A stretch of 33,063 bases of DNA from JBBRXZ01 sp038232415 (GCA_038232415.1 JBBSHY010000008.1:1-33063), one strand, 5' to 3'. Counted from the first letter of the stretch, positions 15,866-22,521 are shown. Notes: generated by a model not told the origin, from the letters alone. Made by a program: numbers and translations.

Positions 15866-16486
15866 ATGAATAAACTCGTAAAAACTAAACTGTGTGTTGT
15901 TATAACAGGTCTAATATTAGCAGGGGGATTTACTACAGCATCTGCCGTGGCTCCGCCTGCCGTAGCTCCGCCCGGCAGCACGCTGGCACAGCGGTTAGAC
16001 CAGCGTAAAGCCGAACGAGGTATCGTTTTAAATGAGGTAGATCTGGAACGCCTGACTCAAACCTGTGTCTCAGTCCAAAGCAAATTAAGACTCATACAAA
16101 GAGACACGGTTTCTATGTTAGAAAATCATTCAAGAGTATACAAAAAGATTGACGCAAGGCTATGGGTAACAATCGGCCAGCTTAAACTGGCCGATCAGGA
16201 TACATTTCAGCTTGAGAAGCAACGTATAGCTTTAACTGATAAAGTAGCCAGCTTTCAGTCGCTTGCCATGAATTACCAGCAAGTGTTGGATGATATATTG
16301 GTCATTAATTGCCAGGCAGACCCAACCGGCTTTCAGGCACTCTTAGATACCGCCAGGATATATCATACTCAGCTCCGTACTCAATCAGCTGATATTCACG
16401 ACTATCTTATTAATAGTATAAAAGCTACATTAGCTTCTCATGTATCTGATTTGCAGACTAAACCTGCAACAAACGGGGGTAATTAA
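15866..16486 (+). CDS. Secreted coiled-coil protein, unknown
   Basis: A 206-residue protein with a signal peptide: basic MNKLVKTK, a hydrophobic core to about 22 and a probable cleavage after TASA. A Pro/Ala stretch follows, then long amphipathic helices from about 40 to 195 of heptad character, with two cysteines (CVSVQ and INCQAD) that could pair. GAAGGAG lies 11 bases before the ATG, unlike the leaderless genes elsewhere. The stop shares a base with the next gene's ATG (TAATG), so the two products probably act together at the cell surface. No named family is recognised. Confidence 0.7.
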   Translation: MNKLVKTKLCVVITGLILAGGFTTASAVAPPAVAPPGSTLAQRLDQRKAERGIVLNEVDLERLTQTCVSVQSKLRLIQRDTVSMLENHSRVYKKIDARLWVTIGQLKLADQDTFQLEKQRIALTDKVASFQSLAMNYQQVLDDILVINCQADPTGFQALLDTARIYHTQLRTQSADIHDYLINSIKATLASHVSDLQTKPATNGGN

Positions 16487-16905
16487 TGAATCCTGACCAG
16501 CAGCAGCCAAAACCATCAGGCGACACTAATGAACCTTTGTTTAACGCACCGTTTAATCCTCCTATGCAAGACTCGCCTGTCGTAGTATCTAACTCACCGC
16601 CTGAAGACCAACCACAATCACCACCGATAACTAATAAAGCCAGGAACAAACTTCTACCCATCTTGGTAATAGCATCTGTGTTAGAATTCCTGATAATTCT
16701 CATCCTGCTGATCGTTGTAGCCAGTAGCTCTAAAACAACAAATAATAAAAATAACGCCGATTCAAATCGGTCGCAATCTTCTCAAGCCGCTACCTCAACG
16801 GGAGTCCAGTTAACAGATGATGCCTTGAGCCAGGATATCAGTAACCTGAATGACGATAAAGACTTCCCTACAAACAAGTTTGATGATAAGTCTCTTGGCC
16901 TCTAA
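16486..16905 (+). CDS. Single-pass membrane protein with proline-rich N-terminus
   Basis: A 139-residue protein. Residues 1-50 are rich in Pro, Gln and Asn and probably unstructured. KARNKLLP is followed by one transmembrane helix at about 58-80, then a Ser/Asn/Thr-rich outer segment and an acidic tail. It is coupled to the secreted coiled-coil gene by a TAATG overlap and followed by a strong terminator, so the pair forms a compact operon. Function unknown. Confidence 0.65.
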   Translation: MNPDQQQPKPSGDTNEPLFNAPFNPPMQDSPVVVSNSPPEDQPQSPPITNKARNKLLPILVIASVLEFLIILILLIVVASSSKTTNNKNNADSNRSQSSQAATSTGVQLTDDALSQDISNLNDDKDFPTNKFDDKSLGL

Positions 16906-16921
16906 AAGCTATACAGGTAAT

Positions 16922-16968
16922 AAATAAAGCCTCTGCTCTCTCGCAAATGAGCACAGGCTTTATTTTTT
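16922..16968 (+). terminator. Intrinsic terminator of the coiled-coil operon
   Basis: AATAAAGCCT.TGCTC pairs with GAGCA.AGGCTTTATT around the loop TCTCGCAAAT, followed by TTTTTT. It ends the plus-strand pair above. The loop resembles the TCTCGCATG (reverse-strand reading) of the two thrS-leader hairpins. Confidence 0.85.
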
Positions 16969-17107
16969 ATTTTGGCTTTTTTAAACCTAATCTAGACTTT
17001 ACTAAATGTTATCAGCATGCGTATATTAAATAATTCACAGTAACTTCCAGTTAACATCAAAAAATATCGTTAATTCAAACGTTAATAAGAGAAATATGTC
17101 AGCTAGG

Positions 17108-17341
17108 CTAGGCAGGTTTAGGTTGGTAATTGCTGCGATTTTTAACAACTTGGCGAAGCCCCTCATGTATAGCTGCATTGGCACCTTCATATGCTGCTAT
17201 AAGGGGTAAGGCTATGATTTGCGTGAACACAATGGCGCCAGCGAGAGCAACCGCTCCAATAGCAATGTGCACGTCTCTTAAGAAGCGAAGGCCGCGTTCT
17301 GCGGCATTTCCCTTTTTACCTTGTTCTCCAGTGTTTGCCAT
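17108..17341 (-). CDS. Small membrane protein, unknown
   Basis: A 77-residue protein read from ATG 17341 (MANTGEQGKKGN). A charged N-terminus of about 30 residues leads to one long hydrophobic segment, IGAVALAGAIVFTQIIALPLI, and a basic tail. I preferred this ATG over upstream alternatives because a TATAAT on the minus strand ends 6 bases before it. It is divergent from the gamma-glutamylcyclotransferase-like gene. Confidence 0.5.
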   Translation of the reverse strand: MANTGEQGKKGNAAERGLRFLRDVHIAIGAVALAGAIVFTQIIALPLIAAYEGANAAIHEGLRQVVKNRSNYQPKPA

Positions 17342-17347
17342 AGTATT

Positions 17348-17355
17348 ATTATAAT
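17348..17355. promoter_or_regulatory. Overlapping divergent -10 boxes
   Basis: ATTATAAT contains a TATAAT on each strand, offset by two bases. The flanking ATGs at 17341 (minus) and 17367 (plus) lie 6 and 11 bases away. The two promoters would exclude each other and both messages would be leaderless. Confidence 0.5.
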
Positions 17356-17366
17356 CCTTACGTCTA

Positions 17367-17780
17367 ATGTCAGATAATGTATCTAAACTAACTCCTGCTA
17401 CCCGCCAATACATCGCGTTTTATGGAACCCTGATGCAAGAACAACATGCCTACATTCGCAAACACCTTGAGGGCAAACTTATCTACCTTGGTAAATGTCT
17501 TATTCCAGCCAATATATATGATATGGGCCGGTACCCGGCCCTCAAATTAGACGGGGTAAGGAATATAGTTCACGGAGAGCTGTATGAAATACGTGATCCT
17601 GAGCCCCTTAGATTACTTGATGAATATGAATCTTTCGATAGTCACGATCCTGAATCGCCCGGATTTACCCGCCGTCTTATACAGCTGGTGTCACCACAGC
17701 AGACTGCCTGGGCCTATGAATATAACGGACCGGTGAAACCGGAGCAGTTAATAGCCTCTGAAGATTGGCTCTCACAATAG
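17367..17780 (+). CDS. Gamma-glutamylcyclotransferase-like (AIG2/GGACT) family protein
   Basis: A 137-residue protein with the family opening YIAFYGTLM at 15-23, GRYPALKL near 54, GELYEIRD near 70 and LLDEYESFD, where the Glu of DEYE corresponds to the catalytic acid. Relatives release 5-oxoproline from gamma-glutamyl amines or peptides. The substrate here cannot be told. It is the last plus-strand gene before the minus-strand cassette array. Confidence 0.82.
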   Translation: MSDNVSKLTPATRQYIAFYGTLMQEQHAYIRKHLEGKLIYLGKCLIPANIYDMGRYPALKLDGVRNIVHGELYEIRDPEPLRLLDEYESFDSHDPESPGFTRRLIQLVSPQQTAWAYEYNGPVKPEQLIASEDWLSQ

Positions 17781-17797
17781 ACTAGTGTATTAACGCG

Positions 17798-18100
17798 CTA
17801 CTCTGTTACTTGGACATCCCGCCAAAAAGCTACGTAATTACTAAAGTCTTTCTTCACAGTATCTATGGCTGAAGCTTTAGGGTTTGGATAGGAAAAAGCG
17901 CTGTCCTCGCTCCATGTGTCACCTTCGCCAACATTGAAATACTGACAATCACCTTTCCAAGGGCAAGTATACGGCGTTGGACTCTCCTGCAGATATTTCT
18001 CATTTACTTTATCAGGTGGAAAATACCAGTTACCTTCAATGTAAATAAGTTCTTCTTTAGGTGAGTCAGCAACTAATAAATCGTTCCATATTGCTTTCAT
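17798..18100 (-). CDS. DUF427 family protein
   Basis: A 100-residue protein with the DUF427 pattern: an N-terminal strand pair MKAIWNDLLVADS, EGNWYFPPDKVN, then CPWKGDCQYFNV and a C-terminal FSNYVAFWRDV. DUF427 proteins are small beta-tent folds of uncertain function. A TATACT at 18109-18114 (minus) ends 8 bases before the ATG. It is the leftmost gene of the cassette-like array, and no array repeat follows its stop. Confidence 0.82.
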   Translation of the reverse strand: MKAIWNDLLVADSPKEELIYIEGNWYFPPDKVNEKYLQESPTPYTCPWKGDCQYFNVGEGDTWSEDSAFSYPNPKASAIDTVKKDFSNYVAFWRDVQVTE

Positions 18101-18191
18101 ATAAGTTAAGTATAACTCAAAAAGAGTGATAACGGTGCTTAGCGAGTCATGACGCTAAGATCCGAAATCGTTTGGATTTACGAAATAGCTC

Positions 18192-18315
18192 CTATTGAAC
18201 AACTATCATTCCTTTTTCACTGGGGTTAAGGTGATTATGATATCCAAAACTACCCGTCTTTGTTATCGTAAATGATTGTTCTTGCCCGGCACTAACTTAT
18301 CAGGCACAGAAGATA
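18192..18315 (-). pseudogene. Cupredoxin C-terminal remnant
   Basis: Read on the minus strand, the last 29 codons before the stop at 18192 spell SFTITKTGSFGYHNHL and then NPSEKGMIVVQ. This is the C-terminal copper-site end of plastocyanin-like cupredoxins of the YHNHLNP type. Going upstream the frame shifts (VSSVPDKLVPG lies in another frame) and stops appear. The sequence then runs straight into the array repeat at 18316-18345, so the 5' part is missing. No start codon remains. It looks like a gene cut at the repeat. Confidence 0.6.
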
Positions 18316-18345
18316 CTAACAGGGTATAGAGGCGGGCTTCCGAGC
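18316..18345 (-). repeat. Cassette-end repeat A (type 1)
   Basis: A 30-bp copy with conserved centre TATAGAGGCG and right end GGGCTTCCGAGC (plus strand). It begins 1 base after the stop of the ROK kinase gene. It aligns without gaps to the copies at 20282, 20754 and 21903. Its left end (CTAACAGGG) is the most diverged of the four. Confidence 0.8.
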
Positions 18346-18346
18346 T

Positions 18347-19183
18347 TTAAGAAGCAGCGAGTTGTGAGGCCAGAACTAAAGCGCCGCTGACACCGCTCAA
18401 TGAGCCGAGGTGGGGTGAAACAATAAAATCTTTTAGCTCGGAAATTTTTAGATAGCCGTTTATTAACTCTGGGACTTGCTGTCTGACTTGTTCCAGTAGA
18501 CCGGGATGATTCATGACGCCGCCGCCAATTATGATAACTTCCGGCATGGCAAAGGTTATGATGTTAACAATTCCCATAGCTAGATAATGAGCTTCCAGAT
18601 TCCAAACTGAATCATCGTTTAGTTCATTAGCTACTATGCCGGTTCGTTGCTGTAACGGCGTACCACTTGCTAGACCTTCAAGGCAATCCCTATGAAATGG
18701 GCAACTTCCGCTAAAGCTATCACCGGTATTATGGGGAATAAGCATATGGCCCATTTCAGTATGCGTAGTACCATGTACTGTCCGGTTATCGATGATACAT
18801 CCAATGCCAATTCCAGTACCAACAGTCATGTAGACCAGATTACGCAAACCCTTGGCTGCGCCATAGAACTGTTCGGCTAAGGCGGCACAGTTTACATCGG
18901 TGTCTATAGCAACAGGCACTTTGAGCTCATTAGCGATAGAACCGACTATGTCGGTATTAGCCCAGCCATCTTTTGGGGTAGTAGTAATGATGCCGTAGTT
19001 TGGTGATTGCTCATTTAAGTCTAAAGGCCCAAACGAGGCAATGCCAATGGCTTGGGTACGTGGCTGGCCACCAAAGAATAATATTACCTCTTTAAATGTC
19101 TCAGCAGGTGTGGTGTAAAATTTACTATCCATATAGTCTTTACAGTTTACTCCAGATAAGCCAAAGGCTGAAAGTAACCACAA
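18347..19183 (-). pseudogene. 5'-truncated ROK-family sugar kinase (fructokinase-like)
   Basis: About 270 residues match ROK kinases of the YdhR/GmuE fructokinase type: GIASFGPLDLN, GIITTTPKDGWANTD, DTDVNCAALAEQ, VGTGIGIGCIIDN and the zinc site HTEMGH with CPFHRDCLEGLASG. The first 25-30 residues are absent, including the ATP-binding GGTK loop that every active member has. The frame instead runs into a repeat at 19207-19237 about 24 bases upstream. The only starts are a TTG at 19183 or internal codons, and no promoter fits in between. I judge it a recently broken gene, because the rest of the frame is intact. Confidence 0.75.
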
Positions 19184-19206
19184 GGGCTCTTTTAAAGCGT
19201 AATGTC

Positions 19207-19237
19207 TTGGCGGGCCGCGGCTATGAGTATAGGGAAC
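19207..19237 (-). repeat. Cassette-end repeat E (type 2)
   Basis: A 31-bp copy starting TTGGCGGGCCGC and ending GAGTATAGGGAAC (plus strand). It shares its head with type 1 repeats but has a different centre and tail. It overlaps the last base of the stop codon of the antitoxin gene at 19237. It matches the copy at 21266-21296 at about 22 of 31 positions. Confidence 0.75.
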
Positions 19238-19509
19238 TATTTTGCAGTAGATTTGTGAAGTATAGAAGAAGCTAGCGTTTGGTAAGGAATTCCTTCCTCT
19301 ATGGCCTTGGCTTTTAATCTATACAGGTCTCTCTCTGAAAGCCGTATGTTTATATTTCTGGTCTTGTTGAGTGTATGCTTGGCTATTTGTTGAAGCTCTT
19401 TCTTACGCTTCTCAAAATTAGGGGCACTCTTTAGTTCGCCGCTCTCTATTGCGCCTTCAATTGCTTCGAGTTCCTGTTTTTCTTCTTCATCCAGTTCATA
19501 ATACTTCAT
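19237..19509 (-). CDS. CopG/RHH-type antitoxin-like protein without adjacent toxin
   Basis: A 90-residue protein, acidic and helical at the N-terminus (LDEEEKQELEAIEGAIESG). A C-terminal ribbon-helix-helix follows, NINIRLSERDLYRLKAKAIEEGIPYQTLASSIL, which is the DNA-binding part of CopG-like antitoxins. AAAAGGAGG lies 5 bases before the ATG, one of the few strong ribosome sites in the array. No toxin flanks it: only a 12-codon frame (19506-19544) precedes it and ends in the ATGA overlap. It is an orphan antitoxin or the remains of a pair. Confidence 0.75.
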   Translation of the reverse strand: MKYYELDEEEKQELEAIEGAIESGELKSAPNFEKRKKELQQIAKHTLNKTRNINIRLSERDLYRLKAKAIEEGIPYQTLASSILHKSTAK

Positions 19510-19581
19510 GACGTCCTCCTTTTGCTTAAATACTTCTTAGTCATTTTTCTACTTGGATAAATAGTTTTTAAAAAGATTTTG

Positions 19582-19956
19582 CTAGCGTATAAGATCAATG
19601 GCGATTTGACAAGAGTATTTTTTATATAAAGGCGCGTCAAGCGTGGCAAATGTCTTACACCTCTCTCTCAGGGCACAGGCAACCTGTAAGGCATCCTCAA
19701 AATCCTTGGCCTTATAGTGAGCATAAGCCCATGCGGCGTCAGCATCCGTCATTGGCAGCCAGGTGAATAGCCGCAAAAATTGCTCAATAGGTCGCAACGG
19801 CAGCTTATTGCTTTCAGCGTAATACATTATCAGGTCAAGGCTAAGCATGGTTATCGACATGTCATCCTTAGCCAAATCAATATATTGTCTGCAAGCCTTG
19901 AAGTGCTGTCTATCCAAAATGATATCAATCAGCACATTAGCATCAAGACAAATCAT
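19582..19956 (-). CDS. PIN-domain toxin (VapC-like)
   Basis: A 124-residue PIN-domain ribonuclease. The fold opens with MICLDANVLIDIILD (Asp5), has TMLSLDLIMYYAE in the middle and KDFEDALQVACAL, where Asp and Glu complete the metal site, then FATLDAPLYKK. These toxins cleave specific RNAs. It overlaps the antitoxin gene upstream by 4 bases (ATGA), the standard order antitoxin-toxin. It lies in the array, but no clear repeat follows its stop. Confidence 0.85.
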   Translation of the reverse strand: MICLDANVLIDIILDRQHFKACRQYIDLAKDDMSITMLSLDLIMYYAESNKLPLRPIEQFLRLFTWLPMTDADAAWAYAHYKAKDFEDALQVACALRERCKTFATLDAPLYKKYSCQIAIDLIR

Positions 19957-20237
19957 TTTGAGCTAAGGTCACGCTGTCTTAAATCAGCTAGCTCTTGCTT
20001 AAAACTAAGGTCGGACTGCCGCAATACAGGCGGTACGGTACCAAAATTGGCGCTCTTAAGGAAGCGCTGTATCGGCCTGGCTGAGCCTCGCCTCTCTGGA
20101 GCCGGCTCAGCCGCAACCGGTTGCAACACACCGATAATTTTATGCCGGTAACTCAACTGCACCGTTGTACCACTTTGCAGATCGCGGACAATCTGGGCCA
20201 TATTTTGCCTGAGTTGCTTGGTATTAATTGTTGTCAT
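19953..20237 (-). CDS. Phd/YefM-type antitoxin of the PIN toxin
   Basis: A 94-residue protein. Residues 1-40 match the Phd/YefM DNA-binding fold, TTINTKQLRQNMAQIVRDLQSG, then TVQLSYRHKIIGVLQPV. The C-terminal half, rich in Arg and Pro, should wrap the PIN toxin encoded 4 bases into its end. A promoter and a 7-bp inverted repeat cover its start codon, which suggests autoregulation. Confidence 0.82.
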   Translation of the reverse strand: MTTINTKQLRQNMAQIVRDLQSGTTVQLSYRHKIIGVLQPVAAEPAPERRGSARPIQRFLKSANFGTVPPVLRQSDLSFKQELADLRQRDLSSK

Positions 20238-20274
20238 TAAGCTAAGTATAACTTAATGTCGTTTTTACTGTCAA
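20235..20274 (-). promoter_or_regulatory. Promoter and operator of the Phd-PIN pair
   Basis: On the minus strand TTGACA (20274-20269) and TATACT (20250-20245) are 18 bases apart. CATTAAG at 20235-20241 and CTTAATG at 20252-20258 form an inverted repeat around the -10, and one arm contains the start ATG. The -10 ends 7 bases before the ATG, so the message is probably leaderless. The promoter begins 7 bases from repeat B. Confidence 0.65.
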
Positions 20275-20281
20275 GTAGAAC

Positions 20282-20311
20282 TTGGCGGGACATAGGGTCG
20301 GGCTTCCGGAC
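20282..20311 (-). repeat. Cassette-end repeat B (type 1)
   Basis: A 30-bp copy starting TTGGCGGGACATAG and ending GGGCTTCCGGAC (plus strand). It lies 33 bases after the stop of the membrane-protein gene at 20345 and directly before the promoter of the Phd-PIN pair. Confidence 0.8.
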
Positions 20312-20344
20312 TTTTCAAGTGGGCTATAACACTACAGCTATGGA

Positions 20345-20698
20345 TTATATTCTCATAACTACTAAAACTGCCAGCGCCACCATGCTATAGGCGAAGACAA
20401 AGTGAATAAAATCGAATTGTTCACCCAATCTTTTCACGACAAGGAAACATAAGACATCAAGCACTATTAATGTCCCCCATACTATGCTTATTACCGCAAT
20501 TACTGACGCTTTACCATTAGTCGTACTTTGGTACACGAAAATCATCAAGCTCGTCGTTATAAAAATCTCTAGGGCGTGCGTTAGGCGGAATATAACCGAC
20601 TTAGTCGACTTGAATTTCTTACTATAAATGCTAGTAATGCCCCAATGGAATAACCACGCCAGCAACGTAAAAACCACAAGTGCAATTACATGTACCAT
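20345..20698 (-). CDS. Four-helix membrane protein, unknown (array cassette)
   Basis: A 117-residue, strongly hydrophobic protein. Four segments are evident: after MVHVIALVV, around ALEIFITTSLMIFVYQ, around VIAVISIVWGTLIVLDVLCF and FVFAYSMVALAVLVV, separated by short basic loops (SKKFKSTKS, VKRLGE). A TATGAT on the minus strand ends 6 bases before the ATG, with TTATCA 16 bases upstream. I do not recognise the family. Confidence 0.65.
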   Translation of the reverse strand: MVHVIALVVFTLLAWLFHWGITSIYSKKFKSTKSVIFRLTHALEIFITTSLMIFVYQSTTNGKASVIAVISIVWGTLIVLDVLCFLVVKRLGEQFDFIHFVFAYSMVALAVLVVMRI

Positions 20699-20710
20699 GG
20701 ACTCATCATA

Positions 20711-20727
20711 ACAAAGTCTCTCTTTGT
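20711..20727. promoter_or_regulatory. Inverted repeat in the promoter of the membrane-protein cassette
   Basis: ACAAAG and CTTTGT flank TCTCT, filling the spacer between TTATCA and TATGAT on the minus strand. It is a likely operator, but which protein binds it is unknown. Confidence 0.4.
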
Positions 20728-20753
20728 GATAAGAAATTGTAAGTGCAGGGAGC

Positions 20754-20783
20754 TTAGCAGAGCATAGAGCCGGACTTCCGAAC
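20754..20783 (-). repeat. Cassette-end repeat C (type 1)
   Basis: A 30-bp copy starting TTAGCAGAGCATAG and ending CGGACTTCCGAAC (plus strand). Its last base is the last base of the stop codon of the gene at 20783. On the minus strand CGGAAGTCCG can fold on itself. Confidence 0.82.
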
Positions 20784-21190
20784 TATTCAGGTAAACGCTT
20801 AGCAGCTATGTCTGCGCGGTACTGGTTGCGAATGCTTACTATCTCATCTATTGCTGGTACTTGAGCGGCAAATGACATGAGCGAATGCTCCACTACAGAT
20901 AACGCAAATCCTGAAGGCGTAATATCTTGATTATTTGCCCCTTCTGTAACAGCTGTCGCTGTTTTATCACGAAGCCTTAAGAACACATCTCGTACAGATC
21001 TTGAAAGCATATGGGGTTGAGGCGGTATATAAACCTCCGGCGATTCCTCAAACAAAGTATGCTCTATAAGGCGTAAAGCCATTGAGCCTGGTCCTCTATG
21101 ACTCGTTAGAAAACGTAACGCATCAAGCCGATCGTAACTGGGCAGACTAAGATCTAGGCTCAATACTAATTCTTCAGGTGAATGCGCCAT
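20783..21190 (-). CDS. Unknown soluble protein (array cassette)
   Basis: About 135 residues, starting MAHSPEELVLSLDLSL from ATG 21190. A GTG two codons upstream is possible, but a TAAACT with TTGTGA 16 bases upstream ends 6 bases before this ATG. No membrane segment is present. The predicted mostly helical sequence has MALRLIEHTLFEE and SGFALSVVEHSLMSFA, which look like two related helices (xALxxxEHxLx) and may be an internal duplication. No family is recognised. Confidence 0.55.
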   Translation of the reverse strand: MAHSPEELVLSLDLSLPSYDRLDALRFLTSHRGPGSMALRLIEHTLFEESPEVYIPPQPHMLSRSVRDVFLRLRDKTATAVTEGANNQDITPSGFALSVVEHSLMSFAAQVPAIDEIVSIRNQYRADIAAKRLPE

Positions 21191-21265
21191 ATACACAGTT
21201 TAGAGACTAAATCAGTAATCACAAGCATAGGCAGATGAAGTACTCCTTATTGAAATTACTTATGA

Positions 21266-21296
21266 TTGGCAGGCCGCAGTCACGAGTGTGTGGAAT
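21266..21296 (-). repeat. Cassette-end repeat E' (type 2)
   Basis: A 31-bp copy starting TTGGCAGGCCGCAG and ending GAGTGTGTGGAAT (plus strand), 26 bases after the stop of the RelE-like toxin. It aligns without gaps to repeat E at 19207. Confidence 0.7.
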
Positions 21297-21322
21297 TATT
21301 TCGTGAAAGCGAACTTAAGGAT

Positions 21323-21583
21323 TTATCCATATAACTGACTGTGGGTACCAACCATCATCAGTACAACCTTACTGTCATTAACTTTTAGGTAATGAACTCT
21401 AAGATCACCTCCGATGCTAATAGAGTACTGAGGGTAGTATTTACCTTTTAGCTGGTGGATGCGCAATTTTTGGTCGTTTTGACTGGTTATAAAGGATTTT
21501 AGGGCAGCTAAAACTTGCAGTTGTTGTTTACGGTTTAGTTTAGTCCACATTTTATCGTATCGTTTGTGAGTTTCAATCCGCAT
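21323..21583 (-). CDS. RelE/YafQ-like toxin
   Basis: An 86-residue basic protein with the RelE/ParE fold order: IETHKRYDKMWTKLNRKQQ helices, then LRIHQLKGKYYPQYSISIGGDLRVHYL strands and VVLMMVGTHSQLYG at the end. The conserved GTHSQLY resembles the YafQ catalytic tail GxHxxLF. Such toxins cut mRNA on the ribosome. I chose ATG 21583, which overlaps the antitoxin stop by 11 bases, over an upstream TTG. Confidence 0.82.
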   Translation of the reverse strand: MRIETHKRYDKMWTKLNRKQQLQVLAALKSFITSQNDQKLRIHQLKGKYYPQYSISIGGDLRVHYLKVNDSKVVLMMVGTHSQLYG

Positions 21584-21863
21584 GACCAAGAGTATCTAAG
21601 TGTCGTTCAAGTTCTTCAAAGGTTTTAAACGGTCCGCTAAGATTGCGTCCAGTCTTTATATCAGCTTCAATCTTCTCTAGCTCTCTGGCTGTTTTATCAT
21701 TCGGAACAAGCTCTTCTTCAAAAACTACCCGCCGCTCTCGTACAACCTCTTTGAGCTTATTCTCAACAATGGCACTCAGACTCAAGCCAAGCTTCTTAGC
21801 TAAACTTTGGGCTTGCTGCTTTACATCAGCATCAATCTTAACTGTTACAGGTATTTGACTCAT
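21573..21863 (-). CDS. RelB/DinJ-like antitoxin
   Basis: A 96-residue protein with an N-terminal ribbon-helix-helix (PVTVKIDADVKQQAQSLAKK, then LGLSLSAIVENKLKEVV). An acidic C-terminus follows that would cover the toxin. It precedes and overlaps the RelE/YafQ-like gene. A promoter (TTGACA, 17 bases, TACTCT) ends 6 bases before the ATG and begins 7 bases from repeat D. It ends in TGA, showing that UGA is a stop in this genome. Confidence 0.85.
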   Translation of the reverse strand: MSQIPVTVKIDADVKQQAQSLAKKLGLSLSAIVENKLKEVVRERRVVFEEELVPNDKTARELEKIEADIKTGRNLSGPFKTFEELERHLDTLGHAD

Positions 21864-21902
21864 ACATACAGAGTATTACTTATAATGTACTTTGTCAATA
21901 CT

Positions 21903-21932
21903 TTGGCGGGCCGTAGAGTCGAACTTCCGAAC
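21903..21932 (-). repeat. Cassette-end repeat D (type 1)
   Basis: A 30-bp copy starting TTGGCGGGCCGTAG and ending CGAACTTCCGAAC (plus strand), one base after the stop of the gene at 21934. Its head TGGCGGGCC and TCGAAC are also found in that order at the 3' end of tRNA-Asp (22545 onward). The bases beyond it toward the next promoter (then TATTGAC) also match those next to the tRNA. Confidence 0.82.
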
Positions 21933-21933
21933 T

Positions 21934-22428
21934 TCATTGCTCCAAACCTGAAAGGCCTATAACTTCGTGCAACAGTTGCTGGAACTCCTCTAATCGATTT
22001 ATGGAGTTAACACTTGCTTTTCGACTCGATGAATGAAAGGCTCTCTCACCTATTAATGCGCTGTTTTTAAGGCTAAATACTTGCGGATCAGCATGCAGCA
22101 TAGCTTCGCTTGGCACGTAAAGCCGCAGTATGCGACCTATTCTATCTCCTAAAGTTATGTTGTATCTAACCAATCGCACTATAGGGAGTACAGCTAGGTT
22201 TCTTCTTTCTCCGCTAACTACATAACGACCAAGCTCTGCTGCCTGATGGAAAGTTTGTGAACGAGTCCCCCATACTACCGGCCGTTCCGCTACGAAATCG
22301 TCAAAGACTTGTTCAGTAGCGATCCTTTCCGCTGAATAGAGCTGCTGCCGTTCAGGGGTTATCCCACGGTTTATCTCGTCATGGACTAAACCAGCCTCAT
22401 ACTCACCGATAATTTGAGTTATTGCCAT
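21934..22428 (-). CDS. Unknown soluble protein (array cassette)
   Basis: A 164-residue protein with no membrane segment or signal peptide. It has several Arg/Glu-rich helices (ITPERQQLYSAERIATEQVF) and a central strand-like part, NLAVLPIVRLVRYNITLGD, then RIGRILRLYVPSEA. It is the first full gene of the array after tRNA-Asp and ends one base before repeat D. I recognise no family. Confidence 0.6.
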   Translation of the reverse strand: MAITQIIGEYEAGLVHDEINRGITPERQQLYSAERIATEQVFDDFVAERPVVWGTRSQTFHQAAELGRYVVSGERRNLAVLPIVRLVRYNITLGDRIGRILRLYVPSEAMLHADPQVFSLKNSALIGERAFHSSSRKASVNSINRLEEFQQLLHEVIGLSGLEQ

Positions 22429-22440
22429 ATATAATAAAGC

Positions 22441-22521
22441 CTAACTCATAAATTCCAGGTAAGCATGAGCATTAACAAATACTTTATCTGCTAAGGTTCT
22501 AACGTCCAGCTTGGGTATCAT
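22441..22521 (-). CDS. Possible 26-residue peptide or gene remnant next to tRNA-Asp
   Basis: An ATG at 22521 opens a 26-codon frame, MIPKLDVRTLADKVFVNAHA followed by six more residues. It lies 12 bases before the next array gene. A TTGACC starts just after the tRNA 3' end. The coding value is uncertain and it may be the tail of a lost cassette gene. Confidence 0.25.
   Translation of the reverse strand: MIPKLDVRTLADKVFVNAHAYLEFMS

Noticed and set aside
16969..17107. The gap between the 16.9 kb terminator and the small membrane gene
   Set aside because: It is AT-rich, with no frame, tRNA or convincing promoter that I could support.
19510..19581. A possible further array site (TTGCTAGCGTATAAG) between the RHH antitoxin and the PIN toxin
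   Set aside because: Only scattered bases match the repeat profile and the tail is absent, so I could not tell it from chance.
18316..21932. The array repeats as intrinsic terminators
   Set aside because: They follow stop codons, but only a very short stem can form and no U tract follows. Conservation covers the whole 30 bp rather than a stem.
18316..21932. The array repeats as a CRISPR array
   Set aside because: Spacing ranges from about 440 to 1100 bases with whole genes between copies, and no cas genes are present.
18316..21932. The array repeats as classical integron attC sites
   Set aside because: They are shorter than normal attC and lack clear RYYYAAC and GTTRRRY cores in the expected order, and no IntI is visible. 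Only the general architecture is similar.
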